Numbered from the stretch's first letter, positions 1-6,626 are shown. The stretch: DNA of 11,898 bases from Bacteroidota bacterium (GCA_030628785.1 DAOVQI010000053.1:1-11898), one strand, 5' to 3'. Notes: a model not told the origin generated them from the letters alone. Numbers and translations: made by a program.

Positions 1-819
1 CTGATTAAATTTCCCCCCGACCGGGACTGTACGTGTAATGTCACTTGCGTAATGCAATGCAGATTCTGCACCGGCATCTGTAACCATCATTCTTCCAACA
101 CTTAACGTATTCCCATGATAATGATTGTGCAAGGTCTGTCCATTAATAGTTAAAATTATCGGAAAAGATACACCATTTCCCTCAGCCAACGCAATGCCTT
201 CAATCGTCCCGGCAATTTCATTTTCAATAATTCCGGGCTTTGCCATTTTCATCGCAGTAGTATGCATTTTATAAGCAACATCCATAGCTTGTTCTATTTC
301 CTTTATTTCCACATCCTCCTTAACAGAACGTAACTTAACTGTAGCTCTGATTAGCTTCTCCGAAACCATTTCTTTTATTTCAACATAATTCTTACCAAGC
401 AGGGAGCTAAGCTTCAAAATATTTTTCCCACGGTAAGGAGGTAAAATATGTATTTTTCTGCCTTTCGAAACAGCATCCCTGATTTTTTCATCCAGCTTAT
501 CATAAGGAGCGGTTTGTGTAACACCAACCCTAAGAGCTCTGTCTTTTAATGCGGGTTGCGGCCCCATCCAAATGATATCATCCATATCGACATCATTTCC
601 GAAAATGTAATCCCGGTCAGCATCAACATCCATCACACCGGCCAGATCAGGATGATCCAACCCGAAAAAATAGAGAAAATCACTATCCTGTCTGAAATGA
701 TAGGTGTTTGCCGGATAATTCATTGCCGCTTCCGTATTTCCCGGGATTAAAATCAGTCCGGTTCCAACCTGGTTTTTTAACTTTCTTCTTCGTTCAGAAT
801 AAACTTTTGCTTCAAACAT
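1..819 (-). CDS. pepP: Xaa-Pro aminopeptidase (M24B, PepP-like), N-terminal 273 residues, cut at window edge
   Basis: Metallo-aminopeptidase removing an N-terminal residue that precedes proline; cytosolic peptide turnover. I translated this frame by hand: it is open from the ATG at 819-817 to base 1 with no stop. Residues 1 to about 150 form the aminopeptidase-P N-terminal domain (RRRKL near 10-14, NYPANTYHFRQDSDFLYFFG at 34-53, typical of the family). The M24 'pita-bread' fold follows, with LHNHYHGN at 230-237 carrying the likely active-site His231, and TDAGAES at 247-253 then SDITRT at 259-264. Asp248 and Asp260 correspond to the first two metal ligands; the remaining His and Glu ligands lie outside the window. 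The next upstream ATG (829) runs into TGA after five codons, so 819 is the start. It is divergent from the unassigned gene at 1410, with the palindromic element just upstream. I found no convincing promoter. Confidence 0.93.
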   Translation of the reverse strand, partial: MFEAKVYSERRRKLKNQVGTGLILIPGNTEAAMNYPANTYHFRQDSDFLYFFGLDHPDLAGVMDVDADRDYIFGNDVDMDDIIWMGPQPALKDRALRVGVTQTAPYDKLDEKIRDAVSKGRKIHILPPYRGKNILKLSSLLGKNYVEIKEMVSEKLIRATVKLRSVKEDVEIKEIEQAMDVAYKMHTTAMKMAKPGIIENEIAGTIEGIALAEGNGVSFPIILTINGQTLHNHYHGNTLSVGRMMVTDAGAESALHYASDITRTVPVGGKFNQ

Positions 820-845
820 ATTTAAACATTTTTAGGTTATTAATT

Positions 846-1007
846 TATCAATAGCCCCGCCTTTTAAGGCGGGGTTTGAAAAGAGACCAACTCCCATCCC
901 TCAAAATTTGGGGAATTTAATAAACTTTAAAATAAAATTCCCCAAATTTTGAGGGGAGATAAATGGGCTAACTTTGTTCCCCGCCCTAAAGGACGGGGCT
1001 ATTGATA
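846..1007. repeat. Nested palindromic element (REP/MITE-like), 162 bp
   Basis: The outer arms 846-874 and 979-1007 are inverted copies matching at 26 of 29 positions, the outermost 14 (TATCAATAGCCCCG) exactly. Each arm is itself a hairpin: CCCCGCCTT/AAGGCGGGG at 855-874 and CCCCGCCCT/AGGACGGGG at 979-998. Inside lies a second, perfect 21-bp inverted repeat (898-918 with 935-955) around a 16-base AT spacer, and CCCAT (893-897) can pair with ATGGG (963-967). The whole block can therefore fold as one long cruciform or RNA hairpin. It codes for nothing. The ends read TA-TCAATAG...CTATTGA-TA, compatible with insertion at TA, but no longer target duplication is seen. The GC-rich hairpins resemble REP sequences and IS200/IS605-type ends; that resemblance is from memory. 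Confidence 0.85.
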
Positions 1008-1330
1008 TTTAAGATTTATTTATTCACATAATAATTAATTTTTAAAGGTGTTCATGAGCTCACTTCGTTCGGTTGGAATTTGAAGATTGTTATTTGGTAT
1101 TTAGAGACAGATCCTAACTAACCATTACTATAACCCCCTTAATAACCTTCTGATATAACCGTTTCAATTGAGTTTTAAATTTATATCAATTTTTCAATTA
1201 TCAAAAGAATTTTTCACATCCAATTTTCGAAATAATTAAAAATACCACTATTAAAATACCCCTTAAATCCTGAATATTCAGAGTTTTACACTAAGTCATG
1301 ATTAAAATTATTTTATCCATGCGAATAGGC

Positions 1331-1360
1331 TTGCATGTTTAAAAAAAATTCATATCTTCG
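1331..1360 (+). promoter_or_regulatory. Candidate Bacteroidota promoter for the gene at 1410
   Basis: TTG at 1331-1333 and TATCTTCG at 1353-1360 are separated by 19 bases. This fits the TTTG-N19-21-TAnnTTTG consensus of the phylum's primary sigma factor with one mismatch in the -7 box. Transcription would begin near 1367, leaving a leader of about 43 bases before the ATG at 1410. An initiation point here excludes the upstream ATG at 1335. Confidence 0.5.
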
Positions 1361-1409
1361 CATTCCAGCCCTGAGATTTCAACACGTAATCAACAGATTT
1401 ATTAACAAT

Positions 1410-2141
1410 ATGCCTTACAGGAGATTGCCCAACACTGATAACGCCCGATTTAAGGCATTGAAAAATGCTCTGGAAAAAGGGAAGGAATTACCACCGTTTA
1501 AATTAGCATTTAGTCAACAAACTCTTCAAAAAGTTCTATCATTCCTGCCGGCCTTTGAACAAGCCATGCTTCTGCAAAAACAAGCATATACCTTCCAGGT
1601 TGAAAAAAACAAGGATTATCAAGAAACTTTACGGAAAGCCAAATTATATATTTCACATTTTATTCAGATATTAAACATGGCCATTTTACGTGCCGAGTTA
1701 CCCGAGAATACCCGATCGTATTATGGCCTTAGAAGCTACGGGAAAAATGTCCCTCCCCTTAACACCGAAACAGAAATCTTAACCTGGGGACAAAAATTGA
1801 TTGATGGTGAAACCACCCGGTTACGTAAGGGACTATCTCCAATTACCAATCCTACGGTTGCGGTAGTTAAAGTCAGGTATGAACAATTCCTTGACACCTA
1901 CAAATTTCAAAAAAACCTCCAAAAACGAAATCATTATAACCTGGAAAAACTTGCTTCATTCCGGTCAAAAGCCGATGATATTATTTTAAGTATTTGGAAT
2001 GAAGTTGAAAAAACGTATAAAGATCTTCCTGATGATTTAAAGAGAGAAAAAGCCAAACAGTATGGGATAGTATATATATTCAGGAAAAATGAAATAACCA
2101 AAATTAGCCGTTTCGAAACAAATCAAAAAGAAATTGGTTAA
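1410..2141 (+). CDS. Unassigned protein starting MPYRRLPNTD, 243 aa
   Basis: I do not recognise a function. The protein is soluble and basic, without a signal peptide or membrane segment, and predicted largely helical. Visible landmarks are MPYRRLPNTD at 1-10, ISHFIQILNMAILRAELP at 81-98, YYGL at 104-107, GETTRLRKG at 133-141, PITNPTVAVVKVRYEQF at 144-160, IWNEVEKTY at 195-203 and YGIVYIFRKNE at 218-228. I recall similar proteins as uncharacterised in other Bacteroidota. The frame is open back to an ATG at 1335, adding 25 residues. I chose 1410 because family members as I remember them begin with MPYRRLPNTD and because the candidate promoter at 1331-1360 lies inside the extension. The gene converges on the CPBP protease gene with 21 bases between stops. 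Strong codon structure and conserved-looking blocks argue that it is a real gene. Confidence 0.85.
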   Translation: MPYRRLPNTDNARFKALKNALEKGKELPPFKLAFSQQTLQKVLSFLPAFEQAMLLQKQAYTFQVEKNKDYQETLRKAKLYISHFIQILNMAILRAELPENTRSYYGLRSYGKNVPPLNTETEILTWGQKLIDGETTRLRKGLSPITNPTVAVVKVRYEQFLDTYKFQKNLQKRNHYNLEKLASFRSKADDIILSIWNEVEKTYKDLPDDLKREKAKQYGIVYIFRKNEITKISRFETNQKEIG

Positions 2142-2162
2142 GCCGGTTAATCAAAAATTGTT

Positions 2163-3095
2163 TTACAAAAATTGCTGTTGAGTGTATTTTTCTGTACGAT
2201 AAACCATTAATGTTAATAAAGCAACGAGCATCGTACTTGAAATCACTATAAAGATCCCTCCTTGCTCCATTCCAATTTTATCAATGTCTTTTTCAACAAA
2301 GTCCTTCCCATAAAAATAATATGCTGAAACGGCTATACCATTGTTTACTGTATGAGCAATAATCGGTAACCAAAGCGTTCGACTCCACACATAAAGATAT
2401 CCAAAGAACAGCCCTATCATTAGCCGTGGGATAAAACCATAAAACTGAAAATGCACAGCACTAAACAGGATTGAAGTGATAATAATACCGATATGGTGAT
2501 TTTTTGTCCAGTCGATAAACAGTTTTTGAAATATCCCCCTGAAGAGCAGTTCCTCCCCTATACCAGCCAGAATGGCTATCATGAATAAATTTAACAAATA
2601 CCCCTGAACGGAATCAACACTGAGAAAAATATCTGTAATGGTTTTAGCTGTCTCCTCTTTTTCTTTCATCCAGTTTTCGATTGACGCGAAAGAATCCGGT
2701 AAACTAATTTGGGAATTCCAATAGGCAACAAAATTTATTAATGGAAGAGCTGAAATTGTTATCAGAATAACACCAAATATCGAAAGGGTGATTGGTTTCT
2801 GGTTCAGATGGAGATATTGAAAAATATTGGCACTAAATAAAAAGGCTAAAATAAAGGATGGTATTACGAATATTCCAAAAGATTGAAGTATCTGCAAATA
2901 TTTAAGTATCCGGATATTCCGGGGGTCGTCGAAATTGGTTAATGCGTCAGATATTTGCAACGGATCGACATTAAACAGGGGTATTAGCAAAAGAGTGCCG
3001 ATAAATAAAAAGAATAAAAATGAGACCAAGATGATAAATGCAGAAAAAAGAAGTTTGGTAAAATGGGATGCATTGGCAAAATTCCCCGGGTTCAT
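2163..3095 (-). CDS. CPBP family intramembrane metalloprotease (CAAX protease/bacteriocin-processing type), 310 aa
   Basis: Polytopic inner-membrane protein of the ABI/CPBP (Rce1-related) family. Members cleave membrane-proximal peptides or confer bacteriocin immunity; the substrate here is unknown. Hydrophobic helices lie near residues 15-40, 68-95, 102-125, 165-180, 201-216, 223-240, 242-262 and 279-298. The catalytic signature is complete: EELLFR (Glu181, Glu182, Arg186), FSAVHF (His215) and HTVNN (His248, Asn252). The frame continues upstream to a GTG at 3185, inside dusB. I chose the ATG at 3095 because the added 30 residues are not membrane-like and would overlap dusB, and because a TAnnTTTG box at 3122-3129 puts transcription start just before 3095. 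It has no same-strand partner in the window and is divergent from dusB across 50 bases. Confidence 0.92.
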   Translation of the reverse strand: MNPGNFANASHFTKLLFSAFIILVSFLFFLFIGTLLLIPLFNVDPLQISDALTNFDDPRNIRILKYLQILQSFGIFVIPSFILAFLFSANIFQYLHLNQKPITLSIFGVILITISALPLINFVAYWNSQISLPDSFASIENWMKEKEETAKTITDIFLSVDSVQGYLLNLFMIAILAGIGEELLFRGIFQKLFIDWTKNHHIGIIITSILFSAVHFQFYGFIPRLMIGLFFGYLYVWSRTLWLPIIAHTVNNGIAVSAYYFYGKDFVEKDIDKIGMEQGGIFIVISSTMLVALLTLMVYRTEKYTQQQFL

Positions 3096-3109
3096 GTTTA
3101 AGATTTTAA

Positions 3110-3117
3110 TAATTTTG
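3110..3117 (+). promoter_or_regulatory. Candidate -7 box for dusB
   Basis: TAATTTTG matches the Bacteroidota TAnnTTTG consensus exactly. Transcription would start near 3124, about 22 bases before the dusB start codon. No good -33 TTTG is found 19-21 bases upstream, so support is partial. Confidence 0.4.
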
Positions 3118-3121
3118 TCCT

Positions 3122-3129
3122 CAAATGTA
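3122..3129 (-). promoter_or_regulatory. Candidate -7 box for the CPBP protease gene
   Basis: On the minus strand this reads TACATTTG, an exact match to TAnnTTTG. Transcription would start near 3116-3115, giving a leader of about 20 bases before the ATG at 3095. Only a weak TTTA-like -33 element lies about 20 bases upstream. Confidence 0.45.
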
Positions 3130-3145
3130 AACAATATTTCCTGCT

Positions 3146-4132
3146 TTGGTAAAGTTTGGTAACATCGAATTAGGTGATTTTTCACTTCTTCTTGCCCCGA
3201 TGGAGGACATCACAGATCCATCCTTTCGATCCATCTGTAAACAATATGGCGCTGACCTGCTGTTTACTGAATTTATCTCATCCGACGGACTGATCCGTAA
3301 TGCCACTAAAAGTGTAAATAAATTAAGAATATTCCATAACGAACGTCCTATTGGAATTCAACTGTATGGTCACCTTATTGATTCTATGGTAGAAGCTGCG
3401 AAAAGGGCAGAAAAAGTCAGTCCCGATTTTATCGACATTAATTTTGGATGCCCGGTAAAAAAAATTGCCAAAAGGGGTGCTGGGGCAGGCATGCTAAAGG
3501 ATGTATCCCTTATGGTTAAAATGACCTCAGCAATCGTAAATGCAGTAAAGCTTCCGGTTACTATTAAGACCCGGTTGGGGTGGGATGAACAATCCTTACA
3601 CATTGTAGAGATTGCTGAACGCTTGCAGGATGCTGGAATCCAAGCAATTACCATACATGGCAGGACAGGAAAACAAATGTATAAAGGGAATGCTGATTGG
3701 AAACTAATTGGGGAGGTAAAGAATAATCCCAGAATGAAAATACCCGTTTTCGGAAATGGTGACATTACCGGACCTGAGATAGCAAAGGTCATGTTTGAAC
3801 GCTATGGAGTTGATGGTATTATGATCGGACGCGCTACCGTTGGCAAACCATGGATTTTTAGAGAAATAAAACATTATCTTAAATATGGTGAAAAAATGAA
3901 ACCCCTAACCATCCTGGAAAAAGTTGAATTGGCTAAAATCCATTTAAAAAAATCAATTGATTGGAAAGGAGAACCACGGGGAATATACGAAATGAGAAGA
4001 CATCTGTCGAAATATTTCAAGACCCTGCCTCATTTTAAGGAAATCCGCTTACAATTACTTACATCCCTCAATCACCATGAAATTCTCCTTATATTGGAAG
4101 AAATAACCGATAAGTATTCCAGTCAGGAATAA
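3146..4132 (+). CDS. dusB: tRNA-dihydrouridine synthase, DusB-like, 328 aa
   Basis: FMN-dependent enzyme that reduces specific uridines in tRNA to dihydrouridine using NADPH. The sequence shows the full Dus TIM barrel: LLLAPMEDITDPSFR at 14-28 (flavin-binding strand 1), INFGCPVKKIAKRGAGAGML at 98-117 with catalytic Cys102, TIKTRLGW at 139-146 with FMN-contacting Lys141, ITIHGRTGKQMYKG at 169-181 with His171, FGNGDI at 202-207, and IMIGRATVGKPWIF at 225-238, the phosphate-binding loop. A small helical tRNA-binding domain follows from about 255. Length is normal for DusB. The start is TTG at 3146: the frame has a stop at 3128-3130 and no ATG or GTG before it, and the next Met (residue 19) would remove the first barrel strand. 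The gene is divergent from the CPBP protease and convergent with nadB. Confidence 0.95.
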   Translation: MVKFGNIELGDFSLLLAPMEDITDPSFRSICKQYGADLLFTEFISSDGLIRNATKSVNKLRIFHNERPIGIQLYGHLIDSMVEAAKRAEKVSPDFIDINFGCPVKKIAKRGAGAGMLKDVSLMVKMTSAIVNAVKLPVTIKTRLGWDEQSLHIVEIAERLQDAGIQAITIHGRTGKQMYKGNADWKLIGEVKNNPRMKIPVFGNGDITGPEIAKVMFERYGVDGIMIGRATVGKPWIFREIKHYLKYGEKMKPLTILEKVELAKIHLKKSIDWKGEPRGIYEMRRHLSKYFKTLPHFKEIRLQLLTSLNHHEILLILEEITDKYSSQE

Positions 4133-4148
4133 TCAAGAATTTATAACC

Positions 4149-4256
4149 TACTCGTCTGACCACTAAAATGCATTAATTTTTTACATAAACCATAATATAA
4201 TTGCAATGTTTCAAATCTAAACTAATCGCCCGGCAGCAGTAGTGGTCTGACGAGTA
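4149..4256. repeat. 108-bp element with 17-bp perfect terminal inverted repeats between convergent genes
   Basis: TACTCGTCTGACCACTA at 4149-4165 is repeated inverted, without a mismatch, as TAGTGGTCTGACGAGTA at 4240-4256. The 74-base spacer is AT-rich and non-coding. The outermost bases of both arms are TA, so the block can be read as a 104-bp unit with 15-bp ends flanked by TA, as in IS630/mariner-type miniature elements. Each arm also contains a TNGTNNNACNA word (TCGTCTGACCA, TGGTCTGACGA), the operator pattern of FadR-type GntR regulators. As a terminator the loop is long and no T-run follows either arm. The nadB stop codon is immediately adjacent at 4257. The function is open. Confidence 0.75.
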
Positions 4257-5837
4257 TTAAAACTCCGATACTTTTCTTTTTTGGGGATAATCGATGGTAT
4301 AGTGAAGCCCCCTGCTTTCGTGAAGATTTTGGGCCATTTTTATGGTGAGGTATCCAACATTGATTAAATTTCTTAATTCACAAAGCTTACGCGACAAAGT
4401 TGACTTTTTATACAATGTTTCCGTCTCCCTGGAAATAATCTCCAACCTTGATAGAGCTCTCTGTAAACGAAGATCCGATCTGACAATTCCTACATAAACA
4501 CTCATGAGTTGCTGCATTTCCTTGTAATTCTGGGTAATCAATATCATTTCTTCCGTCTGTTTGGTACCTTCATAATCCCACTCGGGGATTTTTTCATTGA
4601 ATTCCCGGTTCTTCATAACTTCTATAGCATTCTTTACTGCCCGGTCAGCAAACACAACCGCTTCCATCAGGGAGTTTGATGCCAGCCTGTTCGCACCATG
4701 TAGTCCTGTTGAAGCAGCTTCTCCAATCGCATAAAGGTTATTTATGCTGCTGCGGCCATTCTTATCCACTTTTATACCTCCACATAAATAATGAGCTGCG
4801 GGAACCACAGGTATTAAATCCCTGGATATATCAATGCCGGTTTCCAAACATTTTTTTGCGATGTTTGGAAAATGATTCTTTAATTCAACAGGATCCAAAT
4901 GAGTGCAATCCAAATACACATAATCATCTCCTCTTATTTTTATCTCATTATCAATTGCCCTTGCCACGATATCCCTTGGTGCTAAAGAGCCTCTGCTATC
5001 ATAACGATTCATAAATTTTTCCCCATCCACAGTTTTCAAAAGAGCTCCATATCCACGCAATGCTTCTGTGATCAAAAAAGAGGGTCGTTCACCCGGATGA
5101 TAAAGCGATGTTGGATGGAATTGTACAAATTGCATATTCTCAATAATTCCCTTAGCCCTGTAAACCATTGCAATTCCATCACCGGTGGCAATTAAAGGGT
5201 TAGTAGTTGTATGGTATAGATTACCTGTACCACCTGTTGCAACTACGGTAACCTTAGCCAGGATTGTGTCAACAACATTAGTTTTTAGATTAAATGCATA
5301 AACTCCGTAACATTCGATATCCATATTCAGTCTTTTTGTAATCCATCCGAAATGATGCTGTGTTAACAGATCGATGGCAAAATAATGTTCCAAACATTCA
5401 ATATTTGGATGCGATCTTACCTGCTTACTGATGGATTCCTGAATAATCAAACCGGTATTATCCTTATGATGCAATATCCGTTGTTCTGTATGCCCTCCTT
5501 CCCGTGCCAAATCATATTGTCCGTCCGGTTTTTTATCAAATTCCACACCCCAATCAATTAGTTCATTTATCCGTAAGGGAGCTTCCCTGACAACCATTTC
5601 AACAACATTTTTATCACAAAACCCGTCCCCGCATATTATAGTATCACGTACGTGCTTCTCATAAGAATCAGGAGAATAGGTAACAGCAGCAATCCCTCCC
5701 TGGGCATACCTGGTATTGGTTTCCTCAAGACTATTCTTTGAAATTACACATACCTTACCGTAATTTGCCGCTTTCAAAGCAAAGCTTAATCCGGCAATAC
5801 CAGAACCGATAACCAAAAAATCAACTTTCCTTTTCAT
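4257..5837 (-). CDS. nadB: L-aspartate oxidase, 526 aa
   Basis: Flavoenzyme of de novo NAD synthesis. It oxidises L-aspartate to iminoaspartate, which quinolinate synthase NadA condenses with dihydroxyacetone phosphate; oxygen or fumarate serves as acceptor. The FAD-binding dinucleotide motif is at 11-16 (GSGIAG), followed by TRYAQGGIAA at 42-51, EGGHTEQRILH at 113-123, VVATGGTG at 198-205, MQFVQFHPT at 235-243, LAPRDIVARAI at 285-295 with likely catalytic Arg288, PAAHYLCGGI at 346-355 and GEAASTGLHGANRLASNSLM at 372-391. The EGGHT and GLHGANRLASNSL blocks favour aspartate oxidase over the related succinate dehydrogenase and fumarate reductase flavoproteins. The C-terminal helical domain is complete and the length is typical. 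The partners nadA and nadC are not in the window, so NAD genes are not all clustered here. A weak TATCTTTT -7 box (5865-5872) and a short inverted repeat at 5897-5912 lie upstream. Confidence 0.96.
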   Translation of the reverse strand: MKRKVDFLVIGSGIAGLSFALKAANYGKVCVISKNSLEETNTRYAQGGIAAVTYSPDSYEKHVRDTIICGDGFCDKNVVEMVVREAPLRINELIDWGVEFDKKPDGQYDLAREGGHTEQRILHHKDNTGLIIQESISKQVRSHPNIECLEHYFAIDLLTQHHFGWITKRLNMDIECYGVYAFNLKTNVVDTILAKVTVVATGGTGNLYHTTTNPLIATGDGIAMVYRAKGIIENMQFVQFHPTSLYHPGERPSFLITEALRGYGALLKTVDGEKFMNRYDSRGSLAPRDIVARAIDNEIKIRGDDYVYLDCTHLDPVELKNHFPNIAKKCLETGIDISRDLIPVVPAAHYLCGGIKVDKNGRSSINNLYAIGEAASTGLHGANRLASNSLMEAVVFADRAVKNAIEVMKNREFNEKIPEWDYEGTKQTEEMILITQNYKEMQQLMSVYVGIVRSDLRLQRALSRLEIISRETETLYKKSTLSRKLCELRNLINVGYLTIKMAQNLHESRGLHYTIDYPQKRKVSEF

Positions 5838-5864
5838 AAAAGTATGAGGAATTTACTACAGGAC

Positions 5865-5872
5865 AAAAGATA
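5865..5872 (-). promoter_or_regulatory. Weak candidate -7 box for nadB
   Basis: The minus strand reads TATCTTTT, followed by G one base late, matching five of the six fixed positions of TAnnTTTG. Transcription would start about 21 bases before the nadB ATG. No -33 TTTG is present at normal spacing, so this promoter might need an activator or be misplaced. Confidence 0.3.
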
Positions 5873-5896
5873 AAAATTGTGACTAAATCTATAATT

Positions 5897-5912
5897 TTTA
5901 ACCTTGGTTAAA
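5897..5912. promoter_or_regulatory. Candidate operator: inverted repeat upstream of nadB
   Basis: TTTAACC-TT-GGTTAAA is a 7-bp perfect inverted repeat with a two-base centre, 60-75 bases upstream of the nadB ATG and just beyond the candidate -7 box. Its size and place suit a dimeric regulator, but the DNA is AT-rich and no known NAD regulator site is recognised, so this is tentative. Confidence 0.25.
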
Positions 5913-6000
5913 TTAAGAGGAAAAAAACAGGAAATTTGCAGTTGCCTAATTTATCTTTTTACCAATACTTTAAGTTAAATTAAATATTACAATACATTTC

Positions 6001-6348
6001 TTAAGTATTTTTCTTCCTTATTCGTTTAAGCTCTTCTTTAATGTCTTGAATATCCCTTGTCGCAACCCGCCAAATCAATCCAATAGATACCCCGAAATAT
6101 TCGTGTATTACAATATCCCTCATTCCTGCCATTTGTCTCCAGGGTATTTCGGGAAATTGGTCTCTAAACTCTTTGGGAATATTTTTAACAGCTTCACCTA
6201 TTATTTCAAGCCTTCTAATAACAGCGTCTTGTTTTTCTGAATTTAATTCAAATTCCCTTTCGGAAAGGGTGCATGTATACTCTTCAATCTTTTCAATGCT
6301 CTCCCAAATATCCTCTATGAAGACAGATAAATTTCTCTTCTTTTTCAT
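6001..6348 (-). CDS. hepT: HEPN (DUF86) RNase toxin, HepT-like, 115 aa
   Basis: Toxin half of an MNT/HEPN pair. HepT proteins are small helical HEPN-fold ribonucleases whose active site is formed by an R-x4-H-x-Y motif. It is present here as RDIVIHEY: Arg77, His82 and Tyr84. The preceding RRLEIIGEAVKNIP at 45-58 and IPWRQMAGMRDI at 68-79 are typical DUF86 blocks. In the characterised Shewanella system the partner nucleotidyltransferase adds AMP to the motif tyrosine and silences the RNase; the tyrosine is retained here. The ATG overlaps the stop of the upstream antitoxin gene by four bases (ATGA), implying translational coupling. All key residues are intact, so the toxin is probably functional. 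The RNA target cannot be deduced. Confidence 0.9.
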   Translation of the reverse strand: MKKKRNLSVFIEDIWESIEKIEEYTCTLSEREFELNSEKQDAVIRRLEIIGEAVKNIPKEFRDQFPEIPWRQMAGMRDIVIHEYFGVSIGLIWRVATRDIQDIKEELKRIRKKNT

Positions 6349-6626
6349 AAAATAATGACTTGGCTATTCATAATATCATCTTTTAAAAGTGGCTTAATGG
6401 ATTCATATTCAACCAAATCGACATGCTGACCCAAGGCATCTTCAAGCTCAAATTTAATGCCAACAAAATCTAATAGACTAATTTTTTCGCCAAGTTCTAC
6501 GAGCAGATCGATATCACTTTGAGCTGTTGCTGAACCATTAGCATACGAGCCAAAAATACCGGCTTTTGTGATATTGTGTTTCTTGAGAATAGGAATTACA
6601 ATAGCTTTAATTTCTTCTAATTTCAT
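6345..6626 (-). CDS. mntA: MNT-domain nucleotidyltransferase antitoxin, MntA-like, 93 aa
   Basis: Minimal nucleotidyltransferase of the DNA polymerase beta superfamily and antitoxin to the adjacent HEPN toxin. Catalytic residues are intact: FGSYANGSATAQSDIDLLVE at 25-44 gives the GS-x10-DxD motif (Gly26, Ser27, Asp38, Asp40), and HVDLVEY at 68-74 supplies the third acidic residue, Asp70. Family members transfer AMP from ATP to a tyrosine of the toxin. It is the first gene of the pair and overlaps hepT by four bases, the usual antitoxin-first order. An in-frame TAG just upstream fixes the N-terminus near 6626. A TATCTTGG box (6631-6638) is so close that the message may be nearly leaderless. 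Confidence 0.92.
   Translation of the reverse strand: MKLEEIKAIVIPILKKHNITKAGIFGSYANGSATAQSDIDLLVELGEKISLLDFVGIKFELEDALGQHVDLVEYESIKPLLKDDIMNSQVIIL

Larger units (their letters stand above)
820..1409. other. 590-base non-coding stretch between divergent genes
   Basis: No open frame here resembles a protein apart from a 25-codon in-frame extension of the following gene, judged spurious. It contains the nested inverted repeat at 846-1007, a very AT-rich stretch (about 1008-1330) with no clear structure, and the promoter at 1331-1360. Around 1056-1110 it includes CTCACTTCGTTCGGTTGG followed by TTTGG/ATTT-type short repeats, which look like intergenic debris but which I cannot assign. Confidence 0.7.

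Noticed and set aside
556..750. Small plus-strand open frame of 64 codons
   Set aside because: It lies antisense within the pepP coding sequence, whose protein is well conserved; the small frame has no recognisable features.
813..820. Exact TATGTTTG box on the minus strand at the pepP start
   Set aside because: It overlaps the ATG, so transcription would begin inside the gene with no suitable downstream start; probably chance.
1270..1281. Perfect 12-bp palindrome CTGAATATTCAG upstream of the unassigned gene
   Set aside because: About three 12-bp palindromes are expected by chance in a window of this size, more in AT-rich DNA, and it is about 50 bases above the -33 box with nothing else to support it.
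3096..3185. GTG-initiated 30-residue extension of the CPBP protease into dusB
   Set aside because: It overlaps the start of dusB, is not conserved-looking, and would put the candidate promoter box inside the coding sequence.
4133..4256. The dusB/nadB inverted repeat as a simple bidirectional terminator
   Set aside because: The arms are 74 bases apart and neither is followed by a T-run, unlike an intrinsic terminator; kept as an unexplained element instead.
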